Positions 24,267-33,257 of a stretch of 64,000 nucleotides of DNA are shown piece by piece (position 1 is the stretch's first letter; every line of letters begins with the position of its first letter). The notes under the pieces are model-generated. The model worked only from the letters and a program-made list of their open reading frames with translations, searched no databases and was not told the DNA's origin. Made by a program: the position numbers and the translations under genes. The DNA comes from Dongia sedimenti (lineage in GTDB: Bacteria; Pseudomonadota; Alphaproteobacteria; Dongiales; Dongiaceae): NCBI GenBank assembly GCA_030715195.1, contig JAUYVI010000003.1, forward strand, positions 648,960 to 712,959, in the 5' to 3' direction.

Positions 24267-26546
24267 ATGCGACGCGCGTTCAAATGGATCGGCCGCGGCC
24301 TTCTCGCTCTGCTGGCTCTGGTGATCGTGGTGGCGATCGGCGGGTATTTCTGGCTGCGCACCTCGTTACCACAGCTTGATGGCGCCGTGACCGTCGCAGG
24401 ACTCTCGGCGCCGGTTGAAGTCGCGCGCGACGATCGCGGCGTGCCGACCATCCGCGCCGCGTCGCTGAACGACGCCTATTTCGCGATCGGCTTCGCCCAT
24501 GCCCAGGATCGCCTCTTTCAGATGGAGCTGATGCGCCGGGTCGGCGCCGGACGCCTCGCGGAGGCCATCGGCGAAGCCGGCGTTGCGACCGACAAGCTCA
24601 TGCGCACGCTCGGCCTCTATCGGATGGCCGAGGAGGAAGCGGCGTCGGCAAGCCCGCCGCTCAAGGCGGGGCTCGATGCCTATGCCGCCGGGGTGAACGC
24701 CTTCCTGAAGCAAAGGCGGGGCGCGCTGCCGCTCGAGTTCCAGCTGCTGCGGATCACGCCGGAGCCTTGGCGGCCTGCGGATTCGCTGGTATGGGGCCGC
24801 ATCATGGCCTTGCAGCTCTCGGCCAATTGGCGCGAGGAACGGCTCAACCGCGCTCTGCAGAAGGCGTTGCCGCCGGATCTTTTCCAACTCCTTCTGCCGG
24901 AGGCGAAGTCGCTGGCGGGCTTGCCGACGCCCTGGTTCGGACACCTGAACGTCGCCTCCAACAACTGGGTGATCGGACCGCAAAAGAGCCAAAGCGGCGC
25001 GCCGATCCTGGCCAACGATCCGCATTTGAGCCTCGGTGCGCCGGCGATCTGGTATCTGGTGCATGTCGTGACACCGGATCGGCAATGGATCGGCGGCACC
25101 AGTCCCGGCATGCCGATGATCGTGATCGGTGCCAATGACCGGGTCGCCTGGGGGCTGACCACGACCAGCGGGGATACCGAGGACCTGTTCGAAGAAAAGC
25201 CGGTCGACGGCAATCCCGGCCTCTATCAGACGCCGGAAGGCGCCGCGCCCTTCGAGACGCGCAACGAGACGATCAAGGTGAAGGGCGGTGCTGATGTCGT
25301 GATCGCGGTGCGCGGCACGCGCCACGGGCCGGTGGTTTCCGACCTCGACGGCGATCGCAAGGCGGGCGATCCGGTCTTCGCGCTCTCCGCCGCCTTTCTG
25401 CTGCCGGACGATCGCACCGCCGATGCGCTGTTCGAGATGAACATGGCGCGTTCGGCCGACGAGTTCCGCACGGCGCTCGCGGACTTCCATGCGCCGCAGC
25501 AGAACGTCGTGTTCGCCGATCGCGCGGGTCATATCAGTTTCGTCGCGGCAGGCCGCGTGCCGGTGCGCCGCAAGGTCTTCGCCGCCGGCCTGTTGCCGGC
25601 GCCGGGCTGGACGGGCCAATACGACTGGACCGGCACCCTGCCCTTCGACCAGTTGCCGCAGGCGCGCGACCCGGAAGCGGGATGGCTCGCCACCGCGAAC
25701 AACAAGATTATCCCAGATGATTACCCGCACTTCATCGCCGGACGATGGCCCGATGACGGCCGCTATCGCCGGATCGCGACGATGCTCCAGGCAAAGCCGA
25801 GCTTTGGCGTCGAGGATGCCGAGAAGATGCAGATGGATACGCTGTCGGCGCCGTTGCGGGACCTGGTCCAGTCCTGGCTGCCACAGGTCAAAGGCGTCGA
25901 TCCGGTGATCATCGGCATGCTGCAGCGCTGGGACGGACATGCGAATCTCAGCATTGCCGAACCTTCGATCGCGACGCTTTGGGTGTCGCTGACGGCGGAG
26001 CGGCTGCTCCGCAAGAAGCTCGGTGGGGCGTATGAGGACTGGTGGTTCTGGAACGACGGTGTGCTGCGGCAGATGCTGAGCGACCCCAAGTGGTGTGCGC
26101 CCGATTCCTGCAGCGCGCTGCTCAGCGCCAGCCTGAATGAGGCCATCGATCGCCTGCGGACGCATTTCAAGACCGACGCCGCGAGCTGGAAATGGGGGCT
26201 GCTGCACCGGCTGCATTTCCGCCATCCGGTGTTCCGCAACGTGCCGCTGCTCGCTGACTGGCTGGATCCCGAACTCGCGACCGACGGCGACATGTATACG
26301 GTCAATCGCGGTGTTCCGGTCGAAAATCCCGATACGCTGGAATTCCCCGACGCGCACGGGCCGACCATGCGCATTGTGGTCGATCTCGCCGATCCTATGC
26401 AGGCAGTGGTGACCCTGGCCGGCGGCCAGTCCGGCAACCCGTTCTCGGAACACTATGCGGACTGGCTGCTGGACTGGCGCGACGGGAACTATCGCCCTAT
26501 CGTGCGACCGTCCGTCCATACGCTCACTCTGACGCCGGGGAACTAG
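24267..26546 (+). CDS. Penicillin acylase family protein (N-terminal serine hydrolase)
   Basis: 759-residue precursor of a two-chain amidase. It starts with a membrane anchor or signal helix (GLLALLALVIVVAIGGYFWL, residues 11-30). The alpha chain runs to about 230 and contains RDDRGVPTIRAASLNDAYFA. The self-cleavage site and new N-terminal nucleophile is S231 in NVASNNWVIGP; ILANDPHLSL and the beta chain follow. Members cleave acyl amides such as beta-lactam side chains, N-acyl homoserine lactones or capped amino acids; which one is not predictable. It is second of three tightly spaced genes (3 bases after the CoA-transferase, 2 before threonine ammonia-lyase). Confidence 0.9.
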   Translation: MRRAFKWIGRGLLALLALVIVVAIGGYFWLRTSLPQLDGAVTVAGLSAPVEVARDDRGVPTIRAASLNDAYFAIGFAHAQDRLFQMELMRRVGAGRLAEAIGEAGVATDKLMRTLGLYRMAEEEAASASPPLKAGLDAYAAGVNAFLKQRRGALPLEFQLLRITPEPWRPADSLVWGRIMALQLSANWREERLNRALQKALPPDLFQLLLPEAKSLAGLPTPWFGHLNVASNNWVIGPQKSQSGAPILANDPHLSLGAPAIWYLVHVVTPDRQWIGGTSPGMPMIVIGANDRVAWGLTTTSGDTEDLFEEKPVDGNPGLYQTPEGAAPFETRNETIKVKGGADVVIAVRGTRHGPVVSDLDGDRKAGDPVFALSAAFLLPDDRTADALFEMNMARSADEFRTALADFHAPQQNVVFADRAGHISFVAAGRVPVRRKVFAAGLLPAPGWTGQYDWTGTLPFDQLPQARDPEAGWLATANNKIIPDDYPHFIAGRWPDDGRYRRIATMLQAKPSFGVEDAEKMQMDTLSAPLRDLVQSWLPQVKGVDPVIIGMLQRWDGHANLSIAEPSIATLWVSLTAERLLRKKLGGAYEDWWFWNDGVLRQMLSDPKWCAPDSCSALLSASLNEAIDRLRTHFKTDAASWKWGLLHRLHFRHPVFRNVPLLADWLDPELATDGDMYTVNRGVPVENPDTLEFPDAHGPTMRIVVDLADPMQAVVTLAGGQSGNPFSEHYADWLLDWRDGNYRPIVRPSVHTLTLTPGN

Positions 26547-26548
26547 TC

Positions 26549-27796
26549 TTGTCTTCCGATCTCGCCTTTCCGACCGCCGATGACATCCGCGCCGCCGCCG
26601 GACGCGTTCTGGGCCAGGTGGTGCAGACACCCTTGGTCAGTTCACCGCGGCTGGCGCAGATCTCGGGTGCGAAGAGCGTGCATCTCAAGCTGGAGAACCA
26701 GCAGTTCACCGGCTCATTCAAGGATCGCGGCGCTCTCAACAAGCTGCTGAGCCTCACGCCGGAGGAAACCAAGCGCGGCGTCATCGCCATGTCGGCCGGC
26801 AATCATGCCCAGGGTGTCGCCTATCACGCCCAGCGCCTCGGCATTCCGGCGACGATCGTCATGCCGAAGGCAACACCCTTCACCAAGGTGGAGCGCACCG
26901 CCGGCTTCGGCGCGAAGGTCGAGCTTGAAGGTGACACGATCGATGCAGCGGCGATCTATGCCCGCAAAGTGGCGGAGCAGCACAACCTGGTCTTCGTCCA
27001 TCCCTATGACGATCCCCTGATCGTGGCCGGCCAGGGCACGATCGGCCTCGAAATCCTCAAGGCGCTTCCGAGCTTCGACAGCGTGATCGTGCCGATCGGC
27101 GGCGGCGGGTTGATCAGCGGCATCGCGATCGCGGTGAAGGAGAAGCGGCCGGCGGTCGAGATGTTCGGGGTCGAGGCCGACCTCTATCCCTCGATGCACC
27201 ACGCGGTGAAGCACCTTCCGCCCGACAATCGCGGCCAGACCATCGCCGACGGCATCGCGGTGAAGTCGCCCGGCCGGCTGACCCAGGCGATCATCCAGCG
27301 CCATGTCACCGACCTCCTGCTGGCGACCGAAAACCAGCTCGAACATGCGGTACACATTCTTGTGGAACGTCAGGGACTGGTGGCCGAGGGTGCCGGCGCC
27401 GCCAGCCTGGCGGCCCTGCTGGCCGAGCCGGGGCGATTTGCCGGCCGCGACGTCATTCTCATCGTTTCCGGCGGCAACATCGATTCCCGGCTGCTGGCCC
27501 AGGTGCTGATGCGGGGCTTGATCCATGACGGGCGGGTCGTGACGCTCCGGATCGAGATCTCGGACCAGCCCGGCGTGCTCGGCCATCTCGCCCGGCTGAT
27601 CGGTTCAACCGGCGGGAACATCATCGAAATCTACCACCAGCGCATGTTCTTCGACCTGCCGGTGAAGCGCGCCGATGTCGACGCGGTGATCGAGACCCGC
27701 AACGCCGCACACGTCCATGAGATCATTTCCGCCCTGGAATCCGGCGGTTTTCCGACCCGCCGCCTCTCCTCCCGCTCCGAGGAAGAATCTCAATAA
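26549..27796 (+). CDS. ilvA: Threonine ammonia-lyase
   Basis: 415-residue fold-II PLP enzyme converting threonine to 2-oxobutyrate and ammonia. PLP lysine K58 lies in FTGSFKDRGALNKL; the phosphate loop is VPIGGGGLISGIAIAV; a C-terminal ACT-like domain (about 335-405, LRIEISDQPGVLGHLARLIG) matches the single-ACT TdcB/IlvA short form. It could serve isoleucine synthesis or threonine catabolism. It starts at TTG 26549, two bases after the penicillin acylase stop, with gggg at proper distance. Possible end of the three-gene operon; motA starts 90 bases on and probably has a separate promoter. Confidence 0.9.
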   Translation: MSSDLAFPTADDIRAAAGRVLGQVVQTPLVSSPRLAQISGAKSVHLKLENQQFTGSFKDRGALNKLLSLTPEETKRGVIAMSAGNHAQGVAYHAQRLGIPATIVMPKATPFTKVERTAGFGAKVELEGDTIDAAAIYARKVAEQHNLVFVHPYDDPLIVAGQGTIGLEILKALPSFDSVIVPIGGGGLISGIAIAVKEKRPAVEMFGVEADLYPSMHHAVKHLPPDNRGQTIADGIAVKSPGRLTQAIIQRHVTDLLLATENQLEHAVHILVERQGLVAEGAGAASLAALLAEPGRFAGRDVILIVSGGNIDSRLLAQVLMRGLIHDGRVVTLRIEISDQPGVLGHLARLIGSTGGNIIEIYHQRMFFDLPVKRADVDAVIETRNAAHVHEIISALESGGFPTRRLSSRSEEESQ

Positions 27797-27886
27797 GCGG
27801 ATCGATACGACCGCCCCTAACCAAGTTTTAACTTTATTCGTCAATGGTTGGGCCGGTTCGAATCAAAGGTCTGGTCCGGCTCCCGC

Positions 27887-28747
27887 ATGCTCGTCATCGT
27901 CGGCACTCTCATCGTGATCGGCTCCATAGCCGGCGGTTATATGATGGGCGGCGGCCATTTTGGCGTGCTGTTCCAGCCCAACGAGTTCATCATCATTCTG
28001 GGTGCCGCGGTCGGCGCTTTCGTCATCGGCAACACCAAAACCAATCTGAAGGCGGTTGGCGCCGGTATGAAACGGGCTCTCAAGGGCCCGACCTATAAGA
28101 AGCAGGACTACGTCGAGCTCCTGAGCCTGCTCTATCAGCTTTTCCGCCTGGCGAAGACCAAGGGCATGCTGGCGCTCGAACAGCACGTCGAAAAGCCGGA
28201 CGAGAGCACGCTGTTCGCGCAATTTCCGAACGTGCAGAAGAACCACCACGCGGTCGAATTCCTCTGCGATTATCTGCGCATGATGACCCTCGGCACCGAG
28301 AATGCGAACGAGGTCGAAACCCTGATCGACGCCGAGCTCGAGGCCCATCATGCCGAACACCATAATGCCGCCCATGCGGTCCAGCTGATGGCCGACGGCA
28401 TGCCGGCTCTCGGCATCGTCGCGGCCGTGCTGGGCGTCATCCACACGATGGGTTCGATCACCGAGCCGCCGGAAGTGCTGGGCCATCTGATCGGCGCGGC
28501 GCTGGTCGGCACCTTCTTCGGCGTGCTGATGTCCTATGGCCTGGTGGCACCGATCGGCGGCGCCATGGCCGGCGTGGACAACGCCGATTCGAAGTACTTC
28601 CAATGCATCAAGGCCGGCCTGCTGGCGCACATGCAGGGCTATCCGCCGGCGGTCTCGATCGAGTTTGCGCGCAAGATGCTGTGGTCCACCGACCGACCGA
28701 GCTTCTACGAAGTCGAAGAGGCGGTGAGCGCCCTCCCCGCGGTCTGA
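27887..28747 (+). CDS. motA: Flagellar motor stator protein MotA
   Basis: 286-residue inner-membrane protein forming the proton channel of the flagellar stator with MotB. It opens MLVIVGTLIVIGSIAGGYMM, followed by a second helix, a large cytoplasmic loop containing EFLCDYLRMMTLGTENANEV (rotor-facing charged loop) and two C-terminal helices (GIVAAVLGVIHTMGSI; LIGAALVGTFFGVLMSYGLV) with the conserved Pro/Gly pattern. ATG 27887 is preferred over an upstream TTG at 27848 because it gives the usual MotA start. motB follows 16 bases later. No other flagellar genes are in the window. Confidence 0.95.
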   Translation: MLVIVGTLIVIGSIAGGYMMGGGHFGVLFQPNEFIIILGAAVGAFVIGNTKTNLKAVGAGMKRALKGPTYKKQDYVELLSLLYQLFRLAKTKGMLALEQHVEKPDESTLFAQFPNVQKNHHAVEFLCDYLRMMTLGTENANEVETLIDAELEAHHAEHHNAAHAVQLMADGMPALGIVAAVLGVIHTMGSITEPPEVLGHLIGAALVGTFFGVLMSYGLVAPIGGAMAGVDNADSKYFQCIKAGLLAHMQGYPPAVSIEFARKMLWSTDRPSFYEVEEAVSALPAV

Positions 28748-28763
28748 TCAGGAGCCCCGGGCT

Positions 28764-29819
28764 GTGGCCGACGACAGACCAATCATCATCAAGCGGATCA
28801 AGAAGTCCGGCGGCGCCCATCACGGCGGCGCCTGGAAGGTGGCCTATGCCGACTTCGTGACCGCGATGATGGCGTTCTTCCTGCTGCTCTGGCTGCTGAA
28901 CGCAGTGACCGAGGAGCAGAAGAAAGGCATTGCGCAGTATTTCAAGCCGACCATCGCGCCGCAGAACCAGCAATCGCAAGAAGCGATCCTCAACGGCCAG
29001 CCGGCAGTGATGATGGCGGTCGACGGTGCCTCGGCCGCGCAGGCGCAGGTCGATATCGACAACGCCGAAGAGGACGCCCAAGACGCACCAAAGAAGACGT
29101 CGGACACCGAAGCTGTGCCCGCGGGAGCCGACCAGAAGGCCGAGAAGCCGGTCGACGTCAAGGAGGCGCAGGAAGTCGTCGCCAAGGCGGAGCAGCAGCA
29201 GTTCGCGGACGTGAAGCAGAAGATCGAGCAGCAGATCCAGCAGGATCCCGGCCTCGCCGACCTGAAGAATAACATCGACATTCAGCAGACGCCGGAAGGT
29301 CTGCTGATCCAGCTCCTCGACAAGGAGAAGGTCTCGATGTTCCCCTCCGGCAGCGCCTCGATGAACGAGCGGAGCCGGCAGCTCCTGTCGTTGGTCGCAC
29401 ACGTGGTCGCGCCGCTCGACAACAAGCTCTCGATCGCCGGCCACACCGACGCGACCCCCTATCAGGGCAAGGCGGATTACAGCAACTGGGAGCTCTCGAC
29501 CGATCGCGCCAATGCGGCGCGGCGCGCTCTGGTGACTGCCGGGGTCAACGATCGCCGGATCGAGAACGTCTCCGGCCGCGCCGACACCGATCCGAAGGTC
29601 AAGGACAACCCGCTCTCGCCGGAAAACCGGCGCATTTCCATCGTGCTGCTGCGCGACAAGCCGATCGCTCCCGCTGGCTTGAATACGCCGCCCGCACCCG
29701 CACCCACTCCGGCGCCCGCCTCGGCACCGGCAGAGCCCAGCGGACCGCCGCCGGAAATCGTGCCCTCGGATCCGCTCCTGCCCGAAAGCATCACCCAGCC
29801 GCAGGATTCCACGCACTAA
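28764..29819 (+). CDS. motB: Flagellar motor stator protein MotB
   Basis: 351-residue partner of MotA. The N-terminus has the single membrane helix with the proton-binding Asp: D30 in AYADFVTAMMAFFLLLWLLN. A Gln/Ala/Lys-rich, coiled-coil-prone linker (about 65-165) follows, then an OmpA-like peptidoglycan-binding domain (about 175-300; LSIAGHTDATPYQ, NWELSTDRANAARRALV). The tail is Pro/Ala-rich (PPAPAPTPAPASAPAEP). The start is GTG 28764 with a good aggag site. The pair motAB alone implies that the flagellar operon is elsewhere in the genome. Confidence 0.95.
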   Translation: MADDRPIIIKRIKKSGGAHHGGAWKVAYADFVTAMMAFFLLLWLLNAVTEEQKKGIAQYFKPTIAPQNQQSQEAILNGQPAVMMAVDGASAAQAQVDIDNAEEDAQDAPKKTSDTEAVPAGADQKAEKPVDVKEAQEVVAKAEQQQFADVKQKIEQQIQQDPGLADLKNNIDIQQTPEGLLIQLLDKEKVSMFPSGSASMNERSRQLLSLVAHVVAPLDNKLSIAGHTDATPYQGKADYSNWELSTDRANAARRALVTAGVNDRRIENVSGRADTDPKVKDNPLSPENRRISIVLLRDKPIAPAGLNTPPAPAPTPAPASAPAEPSGPPPEIVPSDPLLPESITQPQDSTH

Positions 29820-29927
29820 GAGGCGGACCAAGGTGAGCACACGCCGCCGTGATCGCACGTCCCCACTTGCATTGGGGTCTCACCGGGCCATATAGCGGAT
29901 TGGCGTGAACCAGCAGCGAGTTTCATT

Positions 29928-30479
29928 TTGGCCGAGCGGAAACCCCCGCTGATTCTTCTGGGATCCCGCGCGGGGGCGGGTCGAAACAGCAACTTCGATA
30001 CGGCGGGACTCGAATGGCGCGAGCCGGAATGGCTGAGTGATTCGGCGCTCTATGAGGGCGTGTTCTTCCGACGGAGCATGGCCTATTTCCTGGATGCGCT
30101 GCTCGCCTTCGTTCTGGTCGCCATGCTGTTCGGCGTGAGTTGCACGCTGACCGTGGGGACGTTCGGGTTGCTGGCGCTTCCGACCTTCATCTTCGGCACG
30201 CCCTTCGTGCACTTCGTTCTGGCCGCGGCGACGATCGGCGGACGCCGCGCCGCGACACCGGGCATGCGCGCCATGGGCCTGCGCACCATCGCCTGGAACG
30301 GCGAGAACCCCGGCCCGTTGCGCGGCATCATCATGACCGCGATGTTCTACGTGACCGTCCCGGCGACCGGCTTCCTGATCCTGGCGTTCGGCCTGTTCGA
30401 CCCGCGCGGCCGGTTCCTGCACGATCATCTGGCCGGCATCCTGGTCTATCGGGCCGAGGCGGTCGCCGGCCGGATTTGA
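29928..30479 (+). CDS. RDD family membrane protein
   Basis: 183-residue RDD-domain protein. The conserved Arg-Asp landmarks appear in FFRRSMAYFLDALLAFVLVA (first helix), GGRRAATPGMRAMGLRT between helices, and a final helix leading to DPRGRFLHDHLAGILVYR. Three hydrophobic segments. Function of the family is mostly unknown (some members suggested as ion antiporters). The start is TTG 29928 with no strong ribosome site, so the first 40 residues are uncertain. It is followed after 58 bases by bpt; this pairing recurs in alphaproteobacteria as far as I recall. Confidence 0.8.
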   Translation: MAERKPPLILLGSRAGAGRNSNFDTAGLEWREPEWLSDSALYEGVFFRRSMAYFLDALLAFVLVAMLFGVSCTLTVGTFGLLALPTFIFGTPFVHFVLAAATIGGRRAATPGMRAMGLRTIAWNGENPGPLRGIIMTAMFYVTVPATGFLILAFGLFDPRGRFLHDHLAGILVYRAEAVAGRI

Positions 30480-30537
30480 TCCCGCGCAATCCGGCGCGAC
30501 TAGCGCAACGGCCCGGTATCGCTTAAGATTCCGGGCC

Positions 30538-31275
30538 ATGAGCGTTCAAGGTCGCGGCTTTCCGATCCCGTTCCTGGTGACCACCGAGGTCCCCTGCCCC
30601 TATTTGCCTGGGCGGATGGAGCGCAAGATCATCACCGAGCTTTCCGGCGCGCAGTCGCCGGAACTGTTCGAGATTCTCAGCCACGCCGGGTTCCGGCGCA
30701 GCCATTCGATCGCGTATCGGCCCGCCTGTGCCGGCTGCCGTGCCTGCGTGCCGGTCCGGATCGTCGCGGCGGATTTCGTGCCCGAGCGCTCGATGCGCCG
30801 GGTGATGAAGCGGAACGCCGATCTGCGCGCGACGGTGACCGAGGCCGTGCCCACCCAGGAGCAGTTCAAGCTCTTCGCCCGCTATCTCGAGGCGCGGCAC
30901 AATGACGGTGAGATGGTCGGCATGGGGCCGCAGGACTATGCCAGCATGGTCGGCGACAGCCCGGTCGATACCCGGATCGTCGAGTTTCGGGATAGAAAGG
31001 GCAAGCTCATCGCGGCCTGCCTCACCGATTGGGGGCAGGACGGCATCTCCGCCGTCTACAGTTTCTTCGAGCCGGATCTCGCGCGGAACAGCCTGGGCAG
31101 TTTCATCGTTATCTGGCTGATCGAGGAAGCGCAGCGCCGGAACCTGTCCTATGTCTATCTCGGCTATTGGGTCGCCGGCAGCCAGAAGATGGATTACAAG
31201 CGCCGGTTCCGGCCGATCGAGGCCTACGGTCCGAAAGGCTGGGTCCGCATTTCGCCGATCGAAGAGCCGGCCTGA
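30538..31275 (+). CDS. bpt: Leucyl/arginyl-tRNA-protein transferase (Bpt)
   Basis: 245-residue aminoacyl-tRNA-protein transferase of the N-degron pathway, which in bacteria adds Leu to proteins starting with Asp or Glu (aspartate/glutamate leucyltransferase). The N-terminal cysteine-rich motif is intact (CPYLPGRMERKII; YRPACAGCRACVPVRI) as is the C-terminal catalytic region (AVYSFFEPDLARNSLGSFIV; YVYLGYWVAGSQKMDYKRRF). Full length for the family. Substrates would be handed to ClpS/ClpAP, not seen here. The ATG has only a weak ribosome site. Confidence 0.93.
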   Translation: MSVQGRGFPIPFLVTTEVPCPYLPGRMERKIITELSGAQSPELFEILSHAGFRRSHSIAYRPACAGCRACVPVRIVAADFVPERSMRRVMKRNADLRATVTEAVPTQEQFKLFARYLEARHNDGEMVGMGPQDYASMVGDSPVDTRIVEFRDRKGKLIAACLTDWGQDGISAVYSFFEPDLARNSLGSFIVIWLIEEAQRRNLSYVYLGYWVAGSQKMDYKRRFRPIEAYGPKGWVRISPIEEPA

Positions 31276-31419
31276 ACGCGCGCCTGCGTCCTTCCTTTGC
31301 TCTATGAACATTGTTAGCTTAGCACCTGCAACAGCCAGGCCCCTCGTTCGGGCCGGCACCGTCAGGCGAGCGCACTCGCCGTCCATCGAATCCCGGATTG
31401 CGCCGGGGGAGGCCATTGA

Positions 31420-32523
31420 ATGAATCGCCGCGGGTTTCTGGCTGGAGCGGGTCTGACCGCTGGAGCCAGTGTCGCCTCCGCATTGCCCAAGCCCGCCATC
31501 GCCCAGGACAAGACGGAATGGAAGATGGTGACCGCCTGGCCGAAAGGCATGGCGGGTCTCGGCTCCGGCGCCGAGCGTCTGGCGGACCGTATTGCCAATC
31601 TCTCCGGCGGTCGCCTCACGGTGAAAGTGCTGTCGGCCGGCGAGCTGGTGCCGGCCTCGCAATGCCTCGATGCGGTGAGCCAGGGGGGCGCCGACATGGC
31701 GCACGACTTCGCCCACTATCACCTCGACAAGGCGCCGGCCGCCGGCTTGTTCTCCTCCGTCCCGTTCGGACTGGCACCCGATGAGTTCGCCGGCTGGATC
31801 TCGTTCGGCGGCGGCCAGGAACTCTGGGATGAGCTCTATGGCCCGTTCGGCGTGAAGCCGTTCCTCGCCGGGAATACCGGCGTGCAGATGGGCGGCTGGC
31901 TGAAGAAGGAGATCAGGTCGGTCAAGGACCTCACCGGTCTCCGCTTCGCCGTATCCGGCTACGCGGCGCAGGTGCTGGAGCGGCTCGGCGCGAAGCCCAC
32001 CAACCTGCCGGTCGGCGAGATCTTCGACAATCTGCAATCCGGCAACATCGACGGCGCGGAATGGATCGGCCCCTACAACGATCTCTCGCTCGGCCTCTAC
32101 AAAGTCACCAAGCTCTATTACTGGCCGGGCTTTCAAGAACCGGGCTGCGGCATCGAATGCCTGGTGAACAAGCGCAAGTACGACGCGCTCGCGGACGACC
32201 TGAAGCAGATCGTGGCCGCGGCCTGTGCCGCCGAGAACGCGATCAGCCAGGCGGAATATGCCGGGCGCAATCCGACCGCGCTGGCGACGCTGGTCAACGA
32301 GTACAAGGTCCAGTTGAAGCAGTATCCGAAGCCGGTTCTCACCGCCTTCGGCAAGGCCGCCGGCGAGACCATGCAGGAGCTCTACGACAAGGGCGACGAC
32401 ACCACGCGCAAGATCGCCGGCTCTTACTTCAAGTTCCGCAAGCAGGCCATGGCTTGGACCCGAATTTCCTACGCGGCCTTCGCCGATGCGCGGGACCAGA
32501 AGTTCGACTATCCGAGCGGCTGA
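31420..32523 (+). CDS. TRAP transporter substrate-binding protein, DctP/TakP type (receptor 1)
   Basis: 367-residue periplasmic receptor. A twin-arginine-type leader (MNRRGFLAGAGLTAGASVAS, cleavage after about residue 28, PAIAQ) fits export through Tat. The mature part has the TakP-branch pattern: GNTGVQMGGWLKKEI, then DGAEWIGPYNDLSLGLYKV and YYWPGFQEPGCGIECLVNKR; this branch binds 2-oxo acids or related carboxylates. The start has a strong ribosome site (gggggagg). DctQ and DctM follow; the 174-base gap contains a perfect 7-base hairpin (32642-32657), likely to shield the receptor mRNA from degradation and lower downstream expression. Confidence 0.9.
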   Translation: MNRRGFLAGAGLTAGASVASALPKPAIAQDKTEWKMVTAWPKGMAGLGSGAERLADRIANLSGGRLTVKVLSAGELVPASQCLDAVSQGGADMAHDFAHYHLDKAPAAGLFSSVPFGLAPDEFAGWISFGGGQELWDELYGPFGVKPFLAGNTGVQMGGWLKKEIRSVKDLTGLRFAVSGYAAQVLERLGAKPTNLPVGEIFDNLQSGNIDGAEWIGPYNDLSLGLYKVTKLYYWPGFQEPGCGIECLVNKRKYDALADDLKQIVAAACAAENAISQAEYAGRNPTALATLVNEYKVQLKQYPKPVLTAFGKAAGETMQELYDKGDDTTRKIAGSYFKFRKQAMAWTRISYAAFADARDQKFDYPSG

Positions 32524-32697
32524 CTCCTATCGACCAAAGTCGAATACCGGGATAACCGAGTCGGGCACGCAAAGCGCTTGAACTGACGGGGGAATCTGCA
32601 CACTCTGGCCGGGCCTCGTCCCGGATCGCAGGGCCGAGGCGCGCCGCGTTCGCGGCGAAAAAGAACACGATCGCGGTCAGCGGAGGAAGTGCCCAGC

Positions 32698-33246
32698 ATG
32701 AATGCCTTGCTCGCCCTCAGCCGGGGGATCGATCGAGTCAACGCTCTGATCGGCCGCGCCGTGATGTGGCTCATCCTGGCCGCGATCCTGGTGAGCGCCG
32801 CCAATGCGACCGTACGCAAGGTTTTTGACATTTCATCGAACGCCTGGCTCGAATTGCAATGGTATCTGTTCGGCGCCGCCTTCCTGTTCGCCGCCGCCTA
32901 CACGTTGCAGCGGAACGAGCATATCCGCATCGACATCGTCTCGAATCATCTGCCGAAAGGCTTGCGCCACGCGATCGAGATCTTCGGGCATCTCTGCATG
33001 CTGATTCCGTTCTGCCTGCTGATGCTGTGGGAGACCTGGCCCACCGTGCTACAGTCTTACGAGATCGGTGAAACCTCGTCGAATTATGGCGGGCTGCTGA
33101 TCTGGCCGGGCAAGTCGTTCATCGTGATCGGCTTCGCGCTGCTGTTCGTCCAGGGGATCTCCGAGCTGATCAAGCGGATCGCGATCATCGCCGGAATCCT
33201 TCCCGAGACGCTCCATTCCCATCACACGCCGTTGCCGGTCGAGTAG
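32698..33246 (+). CDS. dctQ: TRAP transporter small permease DctQ
   Basis: 182-residue four-helix membrane subunit. Segments: LIGRAVMWLILAAILVSAAN, FLFAAAYTLQRNEHIRIDIV (containing the conserved NEHIRID that follows the second helix), a third near LCMLIPFCLLMLWETW and a fourth near FIVIGFALLFVQGISEL. ATG 32698 lies 11 bases from cggagg; an upstream GTG (32689) is too close to it. DctM follows after 11 bases. It works with DctM and a receptor for sodium-driven uptake. Confidence 0.93.
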   Translation: MNALLALSRGIDRVNALIGRAVMWLILAAILVSAANATVRKVFDISSNAWLELQWYLFGAAFLFAAAYTLQRNEHIRIDIVSNHLPKGLRHAIEIFGHLCMLIPFCLLMLWETWPTVLQSYEIGETSSNYGGLLIWPGKSFIVIGFALLFVQGISELIKRIAIIAGILPETLHSHHTPLPVE

Positions 33247-33257
33247 CGGGAAGCCCG